Shown here: one piece after another, positions 43,205 through 54,280 of the stretch
Layout of the letters: the number at the start of each line of letters is the position of its first letter
Numbering within the stretch: the stretch's first letter is position 1
DNA from: Tragulus kanchil
Lineage: Eukaryota; Chordata; Mammalia; Artiodactyla; Tragulidae
DNA: 64,000 bases
Assembly: GCA_022376925.1 (NCBI GenBank)
Contig: JAIOJX010000004.1
Location: 127,621,123-127,685,122, forward strand
Reading direction: 5' to 3'
Program-made: the position numbers and the translations under genes
The notes under the pieces: generated by a model
What the model was told of the DNA's origin: nothing
The model's database searches: none
The model's input: the letters and a program-made list of their open reading frames with translations, nothing else

Positions 43205-44386
43205 AACTGCAATTACTTTTGCATGGTAAGAGTGAGGTGCTAATTTCGTGTGAGAGGAGCTTTGTAAACTACCTTGGGAAAGGTCCTTTGGAAACAAGGT
43301 TTTCTGCTTTTGTCCTGTGTTTCCAATTTTGTCTCACATTCACAACCCATTCAACATGGGAAAAGAGAAACAGGAGAATAATTGAGAGAGTTTGATGAGA
43401 AGAACTGTTGGAATAAAAGAACATTTCAGATCTTCCAAAATGTAAGTAGGGAATGGTCTCCCTGGTGTCCCCATTCAGGAAATAACATGATTATCAGCTT
43501 CATTTCCAGTGAATCACTACAGTGAGAGAGCTTGATTATGAAAGCATACCAGTAAAATTAATAGTGATGCTCACCAGATAATATTAAAATCTGTTAAGAC
43601 TCTTTCTAGGATTGTTTGTTTGTTTTTCTTTTAGTTCTAGGTTCCCAGGGTAGTGTTCATTCATAACCTTTTATTTTATTTTATTTTTTAATGACTCACA
43701 CAGAATGTGGATTTTTCTCCCCTTTAGAGTATTTTTGTAATGTAGGTGGATAGATATGCTACAGCACGCATAAATTGCACATTTTGTTTGACTTTCTTTA
43801 TAAAATATTTAATTTGAAAAATATAATTTATGCCAAAAAGTATATCTTTGTAATTTTGCCACTAAACAGGTTGATTTAGCACAAAATGCAAAGTCTTGGG
43901 GCAGAGGAGGGCGGGAGATTAAAAACTTTCATAGATAATAGTTGAAAAATGTTCCATTATTGGCCTGTCAGAAATCCTAGAGCTGCATTTTAAAACAAAT
44001 AGTGTAAATTAGTTTTAAAGTGGTAAGGGATGGTGAAAAAAATCTCAGACTTACTTAATGCTCCCTGAACCACATAACTTTCTTCTTCTTTATTTAGTAA
44101 TACGCTGCTACATATTTGGAGGTTCTGGTGTTTGTAGGTCACTGAACAGACATTGAAATCTGATTTATATTGTATAACTGTAACATAGAAAAAGTATTTA
44201 TATATTTTCTGTAAGAATATTTCATTGAGTTGTGTATAATTTAAATAAGGTTTGTCCCTTAATGGTTTTGCTCACCTTGATTTTTTTTTTTTTTTGTGGT
44301 TTTCTTGTTTTTGTATAATGTGTACAGTTTATGTCAAGGGCATTAAAGCCTCCTGAAGCATAATCTTATTAAAGGGATACATTCTT

Positions 44387-44392
44387 AATAAA
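44387..44392 (+). terminator. RICTOR: Candidate RICTOR distal poly(A) signal, copy 1
   Basis: AATAAA in the context TTCTTAATAAAATGTACTT, followed within ~35 bp by a GT/T-rich tract (GTTGTTTCATTGTCCTGTTTG) typical of a cleavage/downstream element. Another AATAAA occurs at about 43170 and could be a proximal site. Confidence 0.65.
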
Positions 44393-45497
44393 ATGTACTT
44401 AAAAATTCTTAAAGTTGTTTCATTGTCCTGTTTGAGATTTTAATAAATTGGGTTAAAGTTGTTATTACATGGGAAAAGAGAAACAGGAGAATAATTGAGA
44501 GAGTTTGATGAGAAGAACTGTTGGAATAAAAGAACATTTCAGATCTTCCAAAATGTAAGTAGGGAATGGTCTCCCTGGTGTCCCCATTCAGGAAATAACA
44601 TGATTATCAGCTTCATTTCCAGTGAATCACTACAGTGAGAGAGCTTGATTATGAAAGCATACCAGTAAAATTAATAGTGATGCTCACCAGATAATATTAA
44701 AATCTGTTAAGACTCTTTCTAGGATTGTTTGTTTGTTTTTCTTTTAGTTCTAGGTTCCCAGGGTAGTGTTCATTCATAACCTTTTATTTTATTTTATTTT
44801 TTAATGACTCACACAGAATGTGGATTTTTCTCCCCTTTAGAGTATTTTTGTAATGTAGGTGGATAGATATGCTACAGCACGCATAAATTGCACATTTTGT
44901 TTGACTTTCTTTATAAAATATTTAATTTGAAAAATATAATTTATGCCAAAAAGTATATCTTTGTAATTTTGCCACTAAACAGGTTGATTTAGCACAAAAT
45001 GCAAAGTCTTGGGGCAGAGGAGGCGGAGATTAAAAACTTTCATAGATAATAGTTGAAAAATGTTCCATTATTGGCCTGTCAGAAATCCTAGAGCTGCATT
45101 TTAAAACAAATAGTGTAAATTAGTTTTAAAGTGGTAAGGGATGGTGAAAAAAATCTCAGACTTACTTAATGCTCCCTGAACCACATAACTTTCTTCTTCT
45201 TTATTTAGTAATACGCTGCTACATATTTGGAGGTTCTGGTGTTTGTAGGTCACTGAACAGACATTGAAATCTGATTTATATTGTATAACTGTAACATAGA
45301 AAAAGTATTTATATATTTTCTGTAAGAATATTTCATTGAGTTGTGTATAATTTAAATAAGGTTTGTCCCTTAATGGTTTTGCTCACCTTGATTTTTTTTT
45401 TTTTTTGTGGTTTTCTTGTTTTTGTATAATGTGTACAGTTTATGTCAAGGGCATTAAAGCCTCCTGAAGCATAATCTTATTAAAGGGATACATTCTT

Positions 45498-45503
45498 AAT
45501 AAA
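45498..45503 (+). terminator. RICTOR: Candidate RICTOR distal poly(A) signal, copy 2
   Basis: Duplicate of the signal at 44387 in the second half of the 43354-45556 pair. This copy is the one continuous with the downstream intergenic sequence. Confidence 0.6.
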
Positions 45504-45556
45504 ATGTACTTAAAAATTCTTAAAGTTGTTTCATTGTCCTGTTTGAGATTTTAATA

Positions 45557-46830
45557 CCATCAGTGTTGATTTATGTACCACTGAGGCTGTTATTACACGT
45601 TCCTCCAGGTAAAAGTGACTTTTAGGTGCCACAGATAAGAATCTGGTTCAGTAACACAGTGGCTTTCTCCAAATGTTTTAAAATAGCTACTTCTACTTTC
45701 TAAACCCTTCATAATCTAATCAAATATCTTTATAGTTGTTATTTTTTAACCTCAGGTTATTGTAAAGGGCTTCAGAAAGTGGACCTATCTTTAGAACAAT
45801 TCCGACTTTAGTGATTAATATACAGAAGGAGCAATGATGGTATGATAGTAACTTTTCTGTGTACGCTGTTTGATTTTTCACAGAGAAAGTGGATCAGGTA
45901 AGCTCACCTACAGCCACCTAGTGGCAAAAGGAAATACCACAAGGGAAATAATCTTGGAGAATAAAATTCGGTGTCAAAACTGGGGTCTATTATCATTGAC
46001 TTAATGTGGTAAAATGTGTTCAGAAATAGATGTGGTTGGATAGTTTGGTTTTAAATCACATTTATGTGTCTCATTTTCATATTGCCTTCTACTCTTACAA
46101 AGGTTTTTCAACAAAGGTGTAGTTGACCCCCATTAAAAAGCACAGTTCATCTTCACTATACAGCTCATCTTTGGAAACTGTGACAATATAGCTGAGCTTC
46201 AGAAAGTTTGTTTCATTTTTTAAGACTCTTTGGTGTATAAAGTACTCCTTCTCTCTCTAGAGAAGGAAACCCTGGCATGCTGTGGTCCACGGGGTCGCAA
46301 AGAGCTAGATATGACTTAGCGACTAAACAATAGCATAATACCACAGACTGGATCCGTCACAAATAACAGAAACTTACTTCTCACAGTTTTGTGACTGAAA
46401 TTAGAATGTGAACATATTTGGATGAGGGCCCTCTTCCAGGTCCCAGATTTCTTTTGTCTTATGTCCTCATGGCTGAAGGGACTAGGAAACCAGTGTCTCT
46501 TAGGAGAACATTAGTCGCACTCCTGAGAACTCCAGCCTCATGACCTCCCAGAGGCTCATCTACGAGTACCATCACCCCTGGGTGTTAGGATTTCAGTGTA
46601 GGAGTTTGGGGAGGGAGGCGATCATTCAGACCATAGCAACTAATTTTGTTTTGATTTCAGAAAAAAAGAACCCCAAATTTACTAAAACTTTGTTTCTTTA
46701 ATGCTTATCTTAGAGGACAAAGACAACTACATTTGCTTAGTCCTTTAAAAGGGAATGTAGTCATTGTAAATACTGTTTTAGCTGCTAATTTTGAAGACAC
46801 TATATCTTCAGTTGTATCACTTCGAAGGTT
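45557..46830. other. Intergenic DNA downstream of RICTOR
   Basis: No exon recognised. A Bov-tA fragment lies at 46258-46335 (GGGGTCGCAAAGAGCTAGAT). 46370-46640 (GAGGGCCCTCTTCCAGGTCC ... CATGACCTCCCAGAGGCTC ... CATCACCCCTGGGTGTTAGG) is an old interspersed repeat I cannot assign to a family. Confidence 0.6.
46258..46335 (+). mobile_element. Bov-tA fragment
   Basis: AGAAGGAAACCCTGGCATGC and GGGTCGCAAAGAGCTAGATA match the distal part of Bov-tA; the head is missing. Confidence 0.75.
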
Positions 46831-46834
46831 TTAT

Positions 46835-47275
46835 TTTGTTTTATGTATTTTTTTGGCCATGCCTTGCTGGATCCTGATCTCCCTACCAGAAAATGAACCA
46901 CACCACCAGCAGCAGAATTGCAGTCTTTTTATTTATTTATTTTGGGCGGGGGTCGGGTTGGGGAGGGAGGGGAGCGGGCGGGCCACTTCTATTGGTCTTT
47001 CATTTCTCTGTTTTCATCCATCTTTGTTCTTTGGCCTGTGTGGGCCTCCCATCGCGGTGGCGTCTGTTGTTGCAGAGCGCCGGCTCTGGGCGCATGCGCT
47101 CCAGAGCTCCGGCTCGGTGATTGGACACATCAGTCCAGCCGCTCCGCGGCACGTGGGATCTTCCCAGGCCAGGGCTCGAACCGGCGCCCCTTGCACTGCA
47201 AGGCGGTGTCCTTACCCACTGGACCACCAGGGGAAGCCCCAGAATTGCAGTCTTGACCATTGAACTACCAGGAAA
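46835..47275 (-). mobile_element. Old CHR-type SINE interrupted by a younger one
   Basis: TTTTTTTGGCCATGCCTTGC, AGAAAATGAACCACACCACC and, after the inserted element, TCTTGACCATTGAACTACCA, GGAAAGCCCC form one diverged reverse-oriented SINE split by the insertion at 46928-47240. Confidence 0.75.
46914..47254 (-). mobile_element. Young tRNA-Glu-type SINE with perfect 14-bp TSD
   Basis: TSD AGAATTGCAGTCTT at 46914-46927 and 47241-47254. The element (46928-47240, reverse) has the full head, B-box GGTTCGAGCCC, body, and the long tail GGCCACTTCTATTGGTCTTT plus a C/G-rich end (GGGGAGGGAGGGGAGCGGGC). Intact CpGs in the body (GCGCATGCGC) also suggest youth. Confidence 0.9.
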
Positions 47276-47930
47276 GCCCCTCTTTGAAGGTTTTAGAAGT
47301 TCTACTTTTATGCAAGTAGTAGTTTTATGTAGTATGTTTTGTAACTTCTTTGAGATGTAAAAGCTAGCTAATCTTTACAGAGAGCTCTTAGAAGAAATAT
47401 TAGACATTGCCTAATTCAGCCTGGTTTTCTTAATAAATGATGGTTTTGAGGAGAATCAGTTTCACTAGACTTAGTGTGGGTCAGGTGCTCAGAATGTCAG
47501 CAGGCACTTTGAGCAGGTCCACGACCTGCTGTGTGACTGGGTCCCTGTTCCCCATTACCTGTCTGTAGCTGAGGACCAGTCACCAGGCTGAGGTCATGGC
47601 GAGTCATGGCGAGTTCCGCCCACCACCAAAATATCTTGATATTAGATACAGAATATTACTAACTAGGTTTCAGATGTGATTATTTAAATTTGTTTTTTAT
47701 TTTATATTATAGTTGATTGACAATATTGTATTAGTTTCAGGTGTACAGTGAAGTAATTCAGTTACACATATCCATTCTTTTTCAGATTCTTTTCCCATAT
47801 AGGTTATTGCGGAATATTGAGTAGATTGCCCGTGCTATATAGTAGGTCCTTGTTGATTATTTTATATATAATTGTGTATATATGTTAATCCTACCTCCTG
47901 TGTTATACCTCTATTTCTCCCCTTGGTAAC

Positions 47931-48291
47931 CACCAATTTGTTTTGTTTTGTTTTGTTTTTAAGATTTATTTATTTATTTATTTTGGGGGGGTCAGGTTGG
48001 GGAGGGAGGGGAGCAGGCGGGCCACTTCTATTGGTCTTTCATTTGTCTATTTTCATCCATCTTTATTCTTTGGCCCATGTGGGCCTCCCATCGCAGCGGC
48101 CTCTCTCATCGCAGAGCGCCGGCTCTGGGCGCATGCGCTCCAGAGCTCCGGCTCGGTGATTGGACACATCAGTCCAGCCGCTCCGCGGCACGTGGGATTT
48201 TCCCAGGCCAGGGATCGAACCAGCGCCCTTTGCACTGCAAGGCAGTGTCCTTACCCACTGGACCACCAGGGAAGCCCCACCAATTTGTTTT
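47931..48291 (-). mobile_element. Young tRNA-Glu-type SINE with 14-bp TSD in L1
   Basis: TSD CACCAATTTGTTTT at 47931-47944 and 48278-48291. Reverse-oriented, with the same extended tail as 46928-47240 (GGCCACTTCTATTGGTCTTT and a G-rich end, then ATTTATTTATTTATTT). The head half is recopied at 49264-49391. Confidence 0.9.
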
Positions 48292-48627
48292 TGAAGTCTG
48301 TGAGTCTGTTGCTGTTTTGTAAATACATCCATTCATTTTATATTTATATTCCACATACAAATGATACCATATTTGTCTTTCTCTGATTTCACTTAGTATA
48401 ATAATCTCTAGATCCGTGCATGTTGCTACAAAAGGCATTATTTCATTCTTTTTATGACTTAGTAATATTCTGTTACATATATGTATTGCATCTTCTTTAT
48501 CCATTCTATTATTGATAGACATTTAGGTTGCTTCCATGTCTTGGCTGTTGTAAATAGTGCTATAATGAGCATTGGAGTACATGGATCTTTTTGAAATACC
48601 ATTTTCTCTTGATGTATACCCAGGACT

Positions 48628-48896
48628 AGAATTGCCAGATCAGGGCTTCCCTGGTGGTCCAGTGGGTAAGGACACCGTCCTGCAGTGCAGGGGTCACTGG
48701 TTTGATCCCTGGCCTAGGAAGATCCCACCGATGTGTCCAACTACGGAGCTGGAGCTCTGGAGCGCATGGGCCCAGAGCTAGTGCTCTGCGACGAGAGAGG
48801 CCACTGCGATGGGAGGCCCACACAGGCCAAAGAACAAAGATAAATGAAAGATCAATAGAGGTGGCCAAAAAAAAAAAGTTTAGAATCACCAGGTCA
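48628..48896 (+). mobile_element. tRNA-Glu-type SINE with diverged 15-bp TSD in L1
   Basis: Forward, 48643-48881; TSD AGAATTGCCAGATCA / AGAATCACCAGGTCA (12 of 15 identical). Tail ATGAAAGATCAATAGAGGTGGCC(A)n. Recopied at 49757-49995. Confidence 0.86.
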
Positions 48897-49263
48897 TATG
48901 ATAGTTACCGCCATTCTGTTTTCCATAGTGGTTATATCAATTTACATTTCCACCAATAGTGGGGAACTCCCTTTTCTCCACACCCTCTCTAACATTTATT
49001 TTTGTAGACTTTTTAATGATGGCCATTCTGACTGGCGTGAGGTGGGACCTCAATGTAGTTTTGATTTGCACTTCTCTGATAGTGATGTTGAGCACTGTTT
49101 TGGCCATCTGTATGTATTCTTTGGAGAAATGTCTGTTTAGATCTTCTGCCCATTTTTTGATTGGGTTGTTTGTTTTTTTCAATAGGTGTTATTTTTTTTT
49201 TTAAAAAGATATTATGGCTATATTAGAAGTAAAGACTATTAGAAAAACATTAGAAGTACAAGA

Positions 49264-49391
49264 CTCCGGCTCGGTGATTGGACACATCAGCACCGCTCGC
49301 TGCACGTGGGATTTTCCCAGGCCAGGGATCGAACCAGCGCCCTTTGCACTGCAAGGCAGTGTCCTTACCCACTGGACCACCAGGGAAGCCC
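49264..49391 (-). mobile_element. Truncated tandem copy of the SINE at 47945-48277
   Basis: Head half only, fused to L1 sequence at the pair-17 junction, with deletions in its first 30 bases. Confidence 0.85.
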
Positions 49392-49756
49392 CACCAATTT
49401 GTTTTTGAAGTCTGTGAGTCTGTTGCTGTTTTGTAAATACATCCATTCATTTTATATTTATATTCCACATACAAATGATACCATATTTGTCTTTCTCTGA
49501 TTTCACTTAGTATAATAATCTCTAGATCCGTGCATGTTGCTACAAAAGGCATTATTTCATTCTTTTTATGACTTAGTAATATTCTGTTACATATATGTAT
49601 TGCATCTTCTTTATCCATTCTATTATTGATAGACATTTAGGTTGCTTCCATGTCTTGGCTGTTGTAAATAGTGCTATAATGAGCATTGGAGTACATGGAT
49701 CTTTTTGAAATACCATTTTCTCTTGATGTATACCCAGGACTAGAATTGCCAGATCA

Positions 49757-49995
49757 GGGCTTCCCTGGTGGTCCAGTGGGTAAGGACACCGTCCTGCAGT
49801 GCAGGGGTCACTGGTTTGATCCCTGGCCTAGGAAGATCCCACCGATGTGTCCAACTACGGAGCTGGAGCTCTGGAGCGCATGGGCCCAGAGCTAGTGCTC
49901 TGCGACGAGAGAGGCCACTGCGATGGGAGGCCCACACAGGCCAAAGAACAAAGATAAATGAAAGATCAATAGAGGTGGCCAAAAAAAAAAAGTTT
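49757..49995 (+). mobile_element. tRNA-Glu-type SINE, tandem copy
   Basis: Copy of 48643-48881 through tandem pair 17. Confidence 0.85.
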
Positions 49996-50364
49996 AGAAT
50001 CACCAGGTCATATGATAGTTACCGCCATTCTGTTTTCCATAGTGGTTATATCAATTTACATTTCCACCAATAGTGGGGAACTCCCTTTTCTCCACACCTC
50101 TCTAACATTTATTTTTGTAGACTTTTTAATGATGGCCATTCTGACTGGCGTGAGGTGGGACCTCAATGTAGTTTTGATTTGCACTTCTCTGATAGTGATG
50201 TTGAGCACTGTTTTGGCCATCTGTATGTATTCTTTGGAGAAATGTCTGTTTAGATCTTCTGCCCATTTTTTGATTGGGTTGTTTGTTTTTTTCAATAGGT
50301 GTTATTTTTTTTTTAAAAAAGATATTATGGCTATATTAGAAGTAAAGACTATTAGAAAAACATT

Positions 50365-51172
50365 TACAGAGGAAACCGTGATTTGCTTCAAAATCGTATC
50401 AGGGGAGACTGAATAAGACAATGGAAGGACTATTTAGTGGCTGTTGGGGCTGATAATTATACATAAGGGTTTGTTAAACCCCTACTTTTGTGTATATTTA
50501 AAATTCTCCATGATTTGGTTTTTCCTTTTAATCCTTATAATTCTGACATAAATTCCAAAGTTTATGAGTAACACTTCTTAATTGAGATGCAGTCTTTACT
50601 GTTAGTTGGTTATTTATGAACATGGGAAAGGAATGTTTAGAGCCACAACTATAGTTGTATTGATAGTATAAGGACGAAGTTATGTGAGCCCAGCATTTCC
50701 TGTTGGTGTGTTGTTATATTTCAGAAAGACATCTTTGTTTGACTTAGGTCAGTGGTTCTCAGTTGAGTGTGCATCTGAATGTCCGGGAGCTCCTGAAACA
50801 GACGTCTTCCAGGCCTTGGGCCGCAGAGGCTCTGGTTGGGAGACTTGGAGTGGGACTTAGGAATCTGCATTTCTAGCAAGCTCACAAGGTGATTTATCAG
50901 CTGTATTAATTGTAAGATTTTCACTGATGTAGAGAAAACACAATAATGCAATGGTGAAATACTTTAATTAAGACTTACTGCAGCAAAAATGACTTCAAGG
51001 TGTTGTGAATTATTTCTCTAATCTTTACCAAAGACACGATGTATACATCAGTCATCACTGTCATTGATGTTTCCATGTACTTTTTATAATTGTATCATGA
51101 CAAATACAAAGAGGCTAAATGATAAAACAGACTAATCAGGATACTTGTTTGTACTATGTTTGGTGTACATAG
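50365..51172. other. Intergenic DNA with MER5-like relic
   Basis: 50745-50910 (CAGTGGTTCTCAGTTGAGTG, GGAGCTCCTGAAACAGACG, AGGAATCTGCATTTCTAGC) looks like a MER5/hAT-Charlie element. Nothing recognised in the rest. Confidence 0.5.
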
Positions 51173-53713
51173 CCCATTATTTTGAGCCAAAGGCATAAGG
51201 TACATGGAAGGAAAAAGCTGAAAGACCTGAACAGAAGTCCTGGTTTATGTTCATTTAGGTCAGTTGACGGCCCTCTTCCCTCAGCCGTGGCTCCTCGCTC
51301 ACTCTTCACAGTGTGCAGTGGTGCGACCCAGGCCATTCGGTCCCAGAGGCGCAGGCAGCACCGTCTCCACCACAGCTACAAGACAGGAGCCACTCACCGT
51401 GCTTGTCTAGAAATATGACAAGTGAACACTCAGGGTTGCTGGGCAGGAAGAAGGGAAAGGAACTCGAGCGTGATTGAACACTGCTATGCACCAGGTAGGT
51501 GCTTTGCATATATTAGTTTAAAGAGATAGGCCTGCTGCTGAGCTGTGAGGGGAGCCTCCCCACTGGATGTAGCCTCTGCAGTTACATCTAATGATGCCCA
51601 GCATGAGGCTTCATTTCACTCTGTTAGCATAAGAGGAGTGTCAGGAGACAGGGAGGGTGTCATCTTGGCCCAGACAACCTGCTGGAGAAACCTAAAGATG
51701 CCTACAGAAAGCAGGTCGTTTCTGTATCGTAGTTCTTGGGAACAAAAGAGGAGCCATAAAATGGGAATGGAACCGATGACCTATTTTCCTTGTTTCTATT
51801 CTGAGGTAGTCATCAAAAATCGTAGAAGACGTGTCTCCTAGGTAGGAGTGCTAGAATCTCGATCCTGAGGCAGGGCTTCTGTGCCAGCCCCACCCCTGAG
51901 CTGTGGGAAGCAACGGAAGGACGACCATGGGAAGAATCTCATTGACCCGTTCACCCACCTTACCTATTAGAGAAAGTCTAACAGGAAGAGTTCATTTTAC
52001 AACAGCAGTGAAGTACTGTCATGTTACCAAAGTAAGTCTGAAATCTATTTTGATCTCAAGGATCTACGCTTCATTAAACACACCCAGAAGAAATGAACGT
52101 TGACAACTGATGCTCCCACATCTTCTGTGGCCCGAACTCCAGTTCCTTCACCCTGAAGATACAAAATCTGTGATAAAACTTAATGGCAATACTTTCTTGT
52201 GAAAACATGAACATCAAGGACCACCACCGCTCTGTCTAGTACTGCGTGGATACGGTCCATCTCTGGAGCAAATGCCACGTCTGCTGTGAGACAGGTGAAT
52301 GGGGAACACCCAGCAGCAAAGGTGAGCCTGTTCCTTGATCCCATTATTTTGAGCCAAAGGCATAAGGTACATGGAAGGAAAAAGCTGAAAGACCTGAACA
52401 GAAGTCCTGGTTTATGTTCATTTAGGTCAGTTGACGGCCCTCTTCCCTCAGCCGTGGCTCCTCGCTCACTCTTCACAGTGTGCAGTGGTGCGACCCAGGC
52501 CATTCGGTCCCAGAGGCGCAGGCAGCACCGTCTCCACCACAGCTACAAGACAGGAGCCACTCACCGTGCTTGTCTAGAAATATGACAAGTGAACACTCAG
52601 GGTTGCTGGGCAGGAAGAAGGGAAAGGAACTCGAGCGTGATTGAACACTGCTATGCACCAGGTAGGTGCTTTGCATATATTAGTTTAAAGAGATAGGCCT
52701 GCTGCTGAGCTGTGAGGGGAGCCTCCCCACTGGATGTAGCCTCTGCAGTTACATCTAATGATGCCCAGCATGAGGCTTCATTTCACTCTGTTAGCATAAG
52801 AGGAGTGTCAGGAGACAGGGAGGGTGTCATCTTGGCCCAGACAACCTGCTGGAGAAACCTAAAGATGCCTACAGAAAGCAGGTCGTTTCTGTATCGTAGT
52901 TCTTGGGAACAAAAGAGGAGCCATAAAATGGGAATGGAACCGATGACCTATTTTCCTTGTTTCTATTCTGAGGTAGTCATCAAAATCGTAGAAGACGTGT
53001 CTCCTAGGTAGGAGTGCTAGAATCTCGATCCTGAGGCAGGGCTTCTGTGCCAGCCCCACCCCTGAGCTGTGGGAAGCAACGGAAGGACGACCATGGGAAG
53101 AATCTCATTGACCCGTTCACCCACCTTACCTATTAGAGAAAGTCTAACAGGAAGAGTTCATTTTACAACAGCAGTGAAGTACTGTCATGTTACCAAAGTA
53201 AGTCTGAAATCTATTTTGATCTCAAGGATCTACGCTTCATTAAACACACCCAGAAGAAATGAACGTTGACAACTGATGCTCCCACATCTTCTGTGGCCCG
53301 AACTCCAGTTCCTTCACCCTGAAGATACAAAATCTGTGATAAAACTTAATGGCAATACTTTCTTGTGAAAACATGAACATCAAGGACCACCACCGCTCTG
53401 TCTAGTACTGCGTGGATACGGTCCATCTCTGGAGCAAATGCCACGTCTGCTGTGAGACAGGTGAATGGGGAACACCCAGCAGCAAAGGTGAGCCTGTTCC
53501 TTGATCCTGCCATTTCCACAGCAATCCTCCTCCAAGCACAAATGCTAAGTTTCCTAGCTTCTGACCTTCAAGACCTAGCAAGATCATGCACATCAGGCCT
53601 GCCCTTGGGGACAGGTCACTGGGGTGGGGCCCCGAGGTATCAGGTGATGGGATGTGCCAGCTCCAAGCCTGCTAGTGTCTGTGTAGCCTGACGATAAGCC
53701 GTGGGCACGCTGC
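50950..53713 (-). other. OSMR: Probable OSMR 3' UTR and downstream flank
   Basis: Sequence downstream of the OSMR stop on the minus strand. It is less AT-rich than the RICTOR 3' UTR and has no recognisable exon. Segment 51173-52339 is repeated at 52340-53506. I could not place a convincing minus-strand AATAAA, so the 3' boundary is not assigned. The ORFs of up to ~100 codons here show no family features. Confidence 0.4.
51173..53506 (+). repeat. Tandem pair 18: 51173-52339 / 52340-53506
   Basis: A unit of ~1167 bp in the OSMR 3' flank, joined at CCTTGAT|CCCATTATTTTG. One A-run difference (CAAAAATCG / CAAAATCG) changes the frame of an incidental ORF. Confidence 0.93.
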
Positions 53714-54280
53714 TTAGTGGTGGTGGTCGGTTGGACCCAACAGGGCAGTGGAGGGGAGACTGCCGCTCTCACCCGGGGGAGGGGAGACCAGGCCCAGGGG
53801 AATGGCCATTTGCATTTTATACTCCGAACAGAGTGCTGGTTCTGATGGATTTGTTGGCGAGCTCATCTTGTCTCCAGACATGGGTAAAGCCAACTGCGAC
53901 ACGTAATTCAAATTAGCTTCTCCGGCCGGGGTTTCTCCCAGGGCATTCATGTAGTTTTGTTCCAGTGTCTTCAGTAGGTTTTCAGGTGATCCCAGCTGAC
54001 AGGGTGGGGCTTGAGAGGTTACTGGGAAGTGTCCACAAGAATGAATGTCAGAAGCTGCCTGATTATAGGTAAGGTTCTCAAAACAGATGCAAGGGCCAGG
54101 GCCAGAGTCGTTCTTCTCTGTCGGGAGGAGGTCAAGATAGGCAGGCTTCGGACCTTTTGCGTCTGTGGGTGACTTCCTAGCGCTTAAGAACTGTATCTTA
54201 CTCCCTTCTGCCTTGTTTATAACTTCAATCGCATCTGGAACACAGTCGTTGACATTCATTATTGTTAGGCGAGGATTCTC
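53714..54280 (-). CDS. OSMR: OSMR terminal exon, second copy (tandem duplicate)
   Basis: The same coding sequence, stop and acceptor as 54846-55412, displaced by 1132 bp. The intron beyond its acceptor is cut after ~25 bp, where the next tandem segment starts with 3' UTR/flank sequence (CAGTGAAGTACTGTC). This shows the copy is an uncollapsed overlap, not an alternative last exon with its own intron. Confidence 0.9.
   Translation of the reverse strand, partial: ENPRLTIMNVNDCVPDAIEVINKAEGSKIQFLSARKSPTDAKGPKPAYLDLLPTEKNDSGPGPCICFENLTYNQAASDIHSCGHFPVTSQAPPCQLGSPENLLKTLEQNYMNALGETPAGEANLNYVSQLALPMSGDKMSSPTNPSEPALCSEYKMQMAIPLGLVSPPPGESGSLPSTALLGPTDHHH

Larger units (their letters stand above)
37725..45520 (+). 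other. RICTOR: RICTOR 3' UTR, inflated by three tandem pairs
   Basis: There are no coding exons or introns from the stop to the last poly(A) signal. It is AT-rich, with a CA microsatellite and few recognisable transposons, as expected for a conserved long 3' UTR. Pairs 39062-41352, 41018-43204 and 43354-45556 enlarge it. Collapsing the first two gives about 4.4-4.5 kb to the first distal AATAAA (44387), close to the length I recall for human RICTOR. Exact ends would need transcript data. Confidence 0.8.
43354..45556 (+). repeat. Tandem pair 16: 43354-44454 / 44467-45556
   Basis: Unit starts ACATGGGAAAAGAGAAAC and contains the distal RICTOR poly(A) signal in both halves. Sequence after GAGATTTTAATA in the first half looks like a shortened, noisy version of what follows the second half. 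Confidence 0.92.
47690..50320 (-). mobile_element. L1 3' end, antisense, carrying two SINE insertions
   Basis: Antisense L1 3' UTR/ORF2: GTACAGTGAAGTAATTCAG, GTGCTATATAGTAGGTCC, GATCCGTGCATGTTGCTAC, TGTATACCCAGGACTAGAA, TCTTTGGAGAAATGTCTG. Interrupted by SINEs at 47945-48277 and 48643-48881. Pair 17 repeats 48146-49252. Confidence 0.85.
48146..50364 (+). repeat. Tandem pair 17: 48146-49252 / 49264-50364
   Basis: An intergenic unit of L1 plus one inserted SINE, beginning inside another SINE (CTCCGGCTCGGTGATTGG). The second half starts with deletions (CAGCACCGCTCGCTGC versus CAGTCCAGCCGCTCCG). Confidence 0.92.

Noticed and set aside
46733..48386. Open frames of 95-176 codons with repeated [19 protein letters not shown] peptides
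   Set aside because: They are read-throughs of the tRNA-Glu-type SINE in reverse. The same peptide recurs at 6, 22, 36, 48, 56 and 60 kb wherever the SINE lies. Not genes.
51545..53011. 98-99-codon ORFs in the OSMR 3' flank
   Set aside because: The two tandem copies differ by one A that changes the C-terminal frame; no domain, signal peptide or known protein is recognised.
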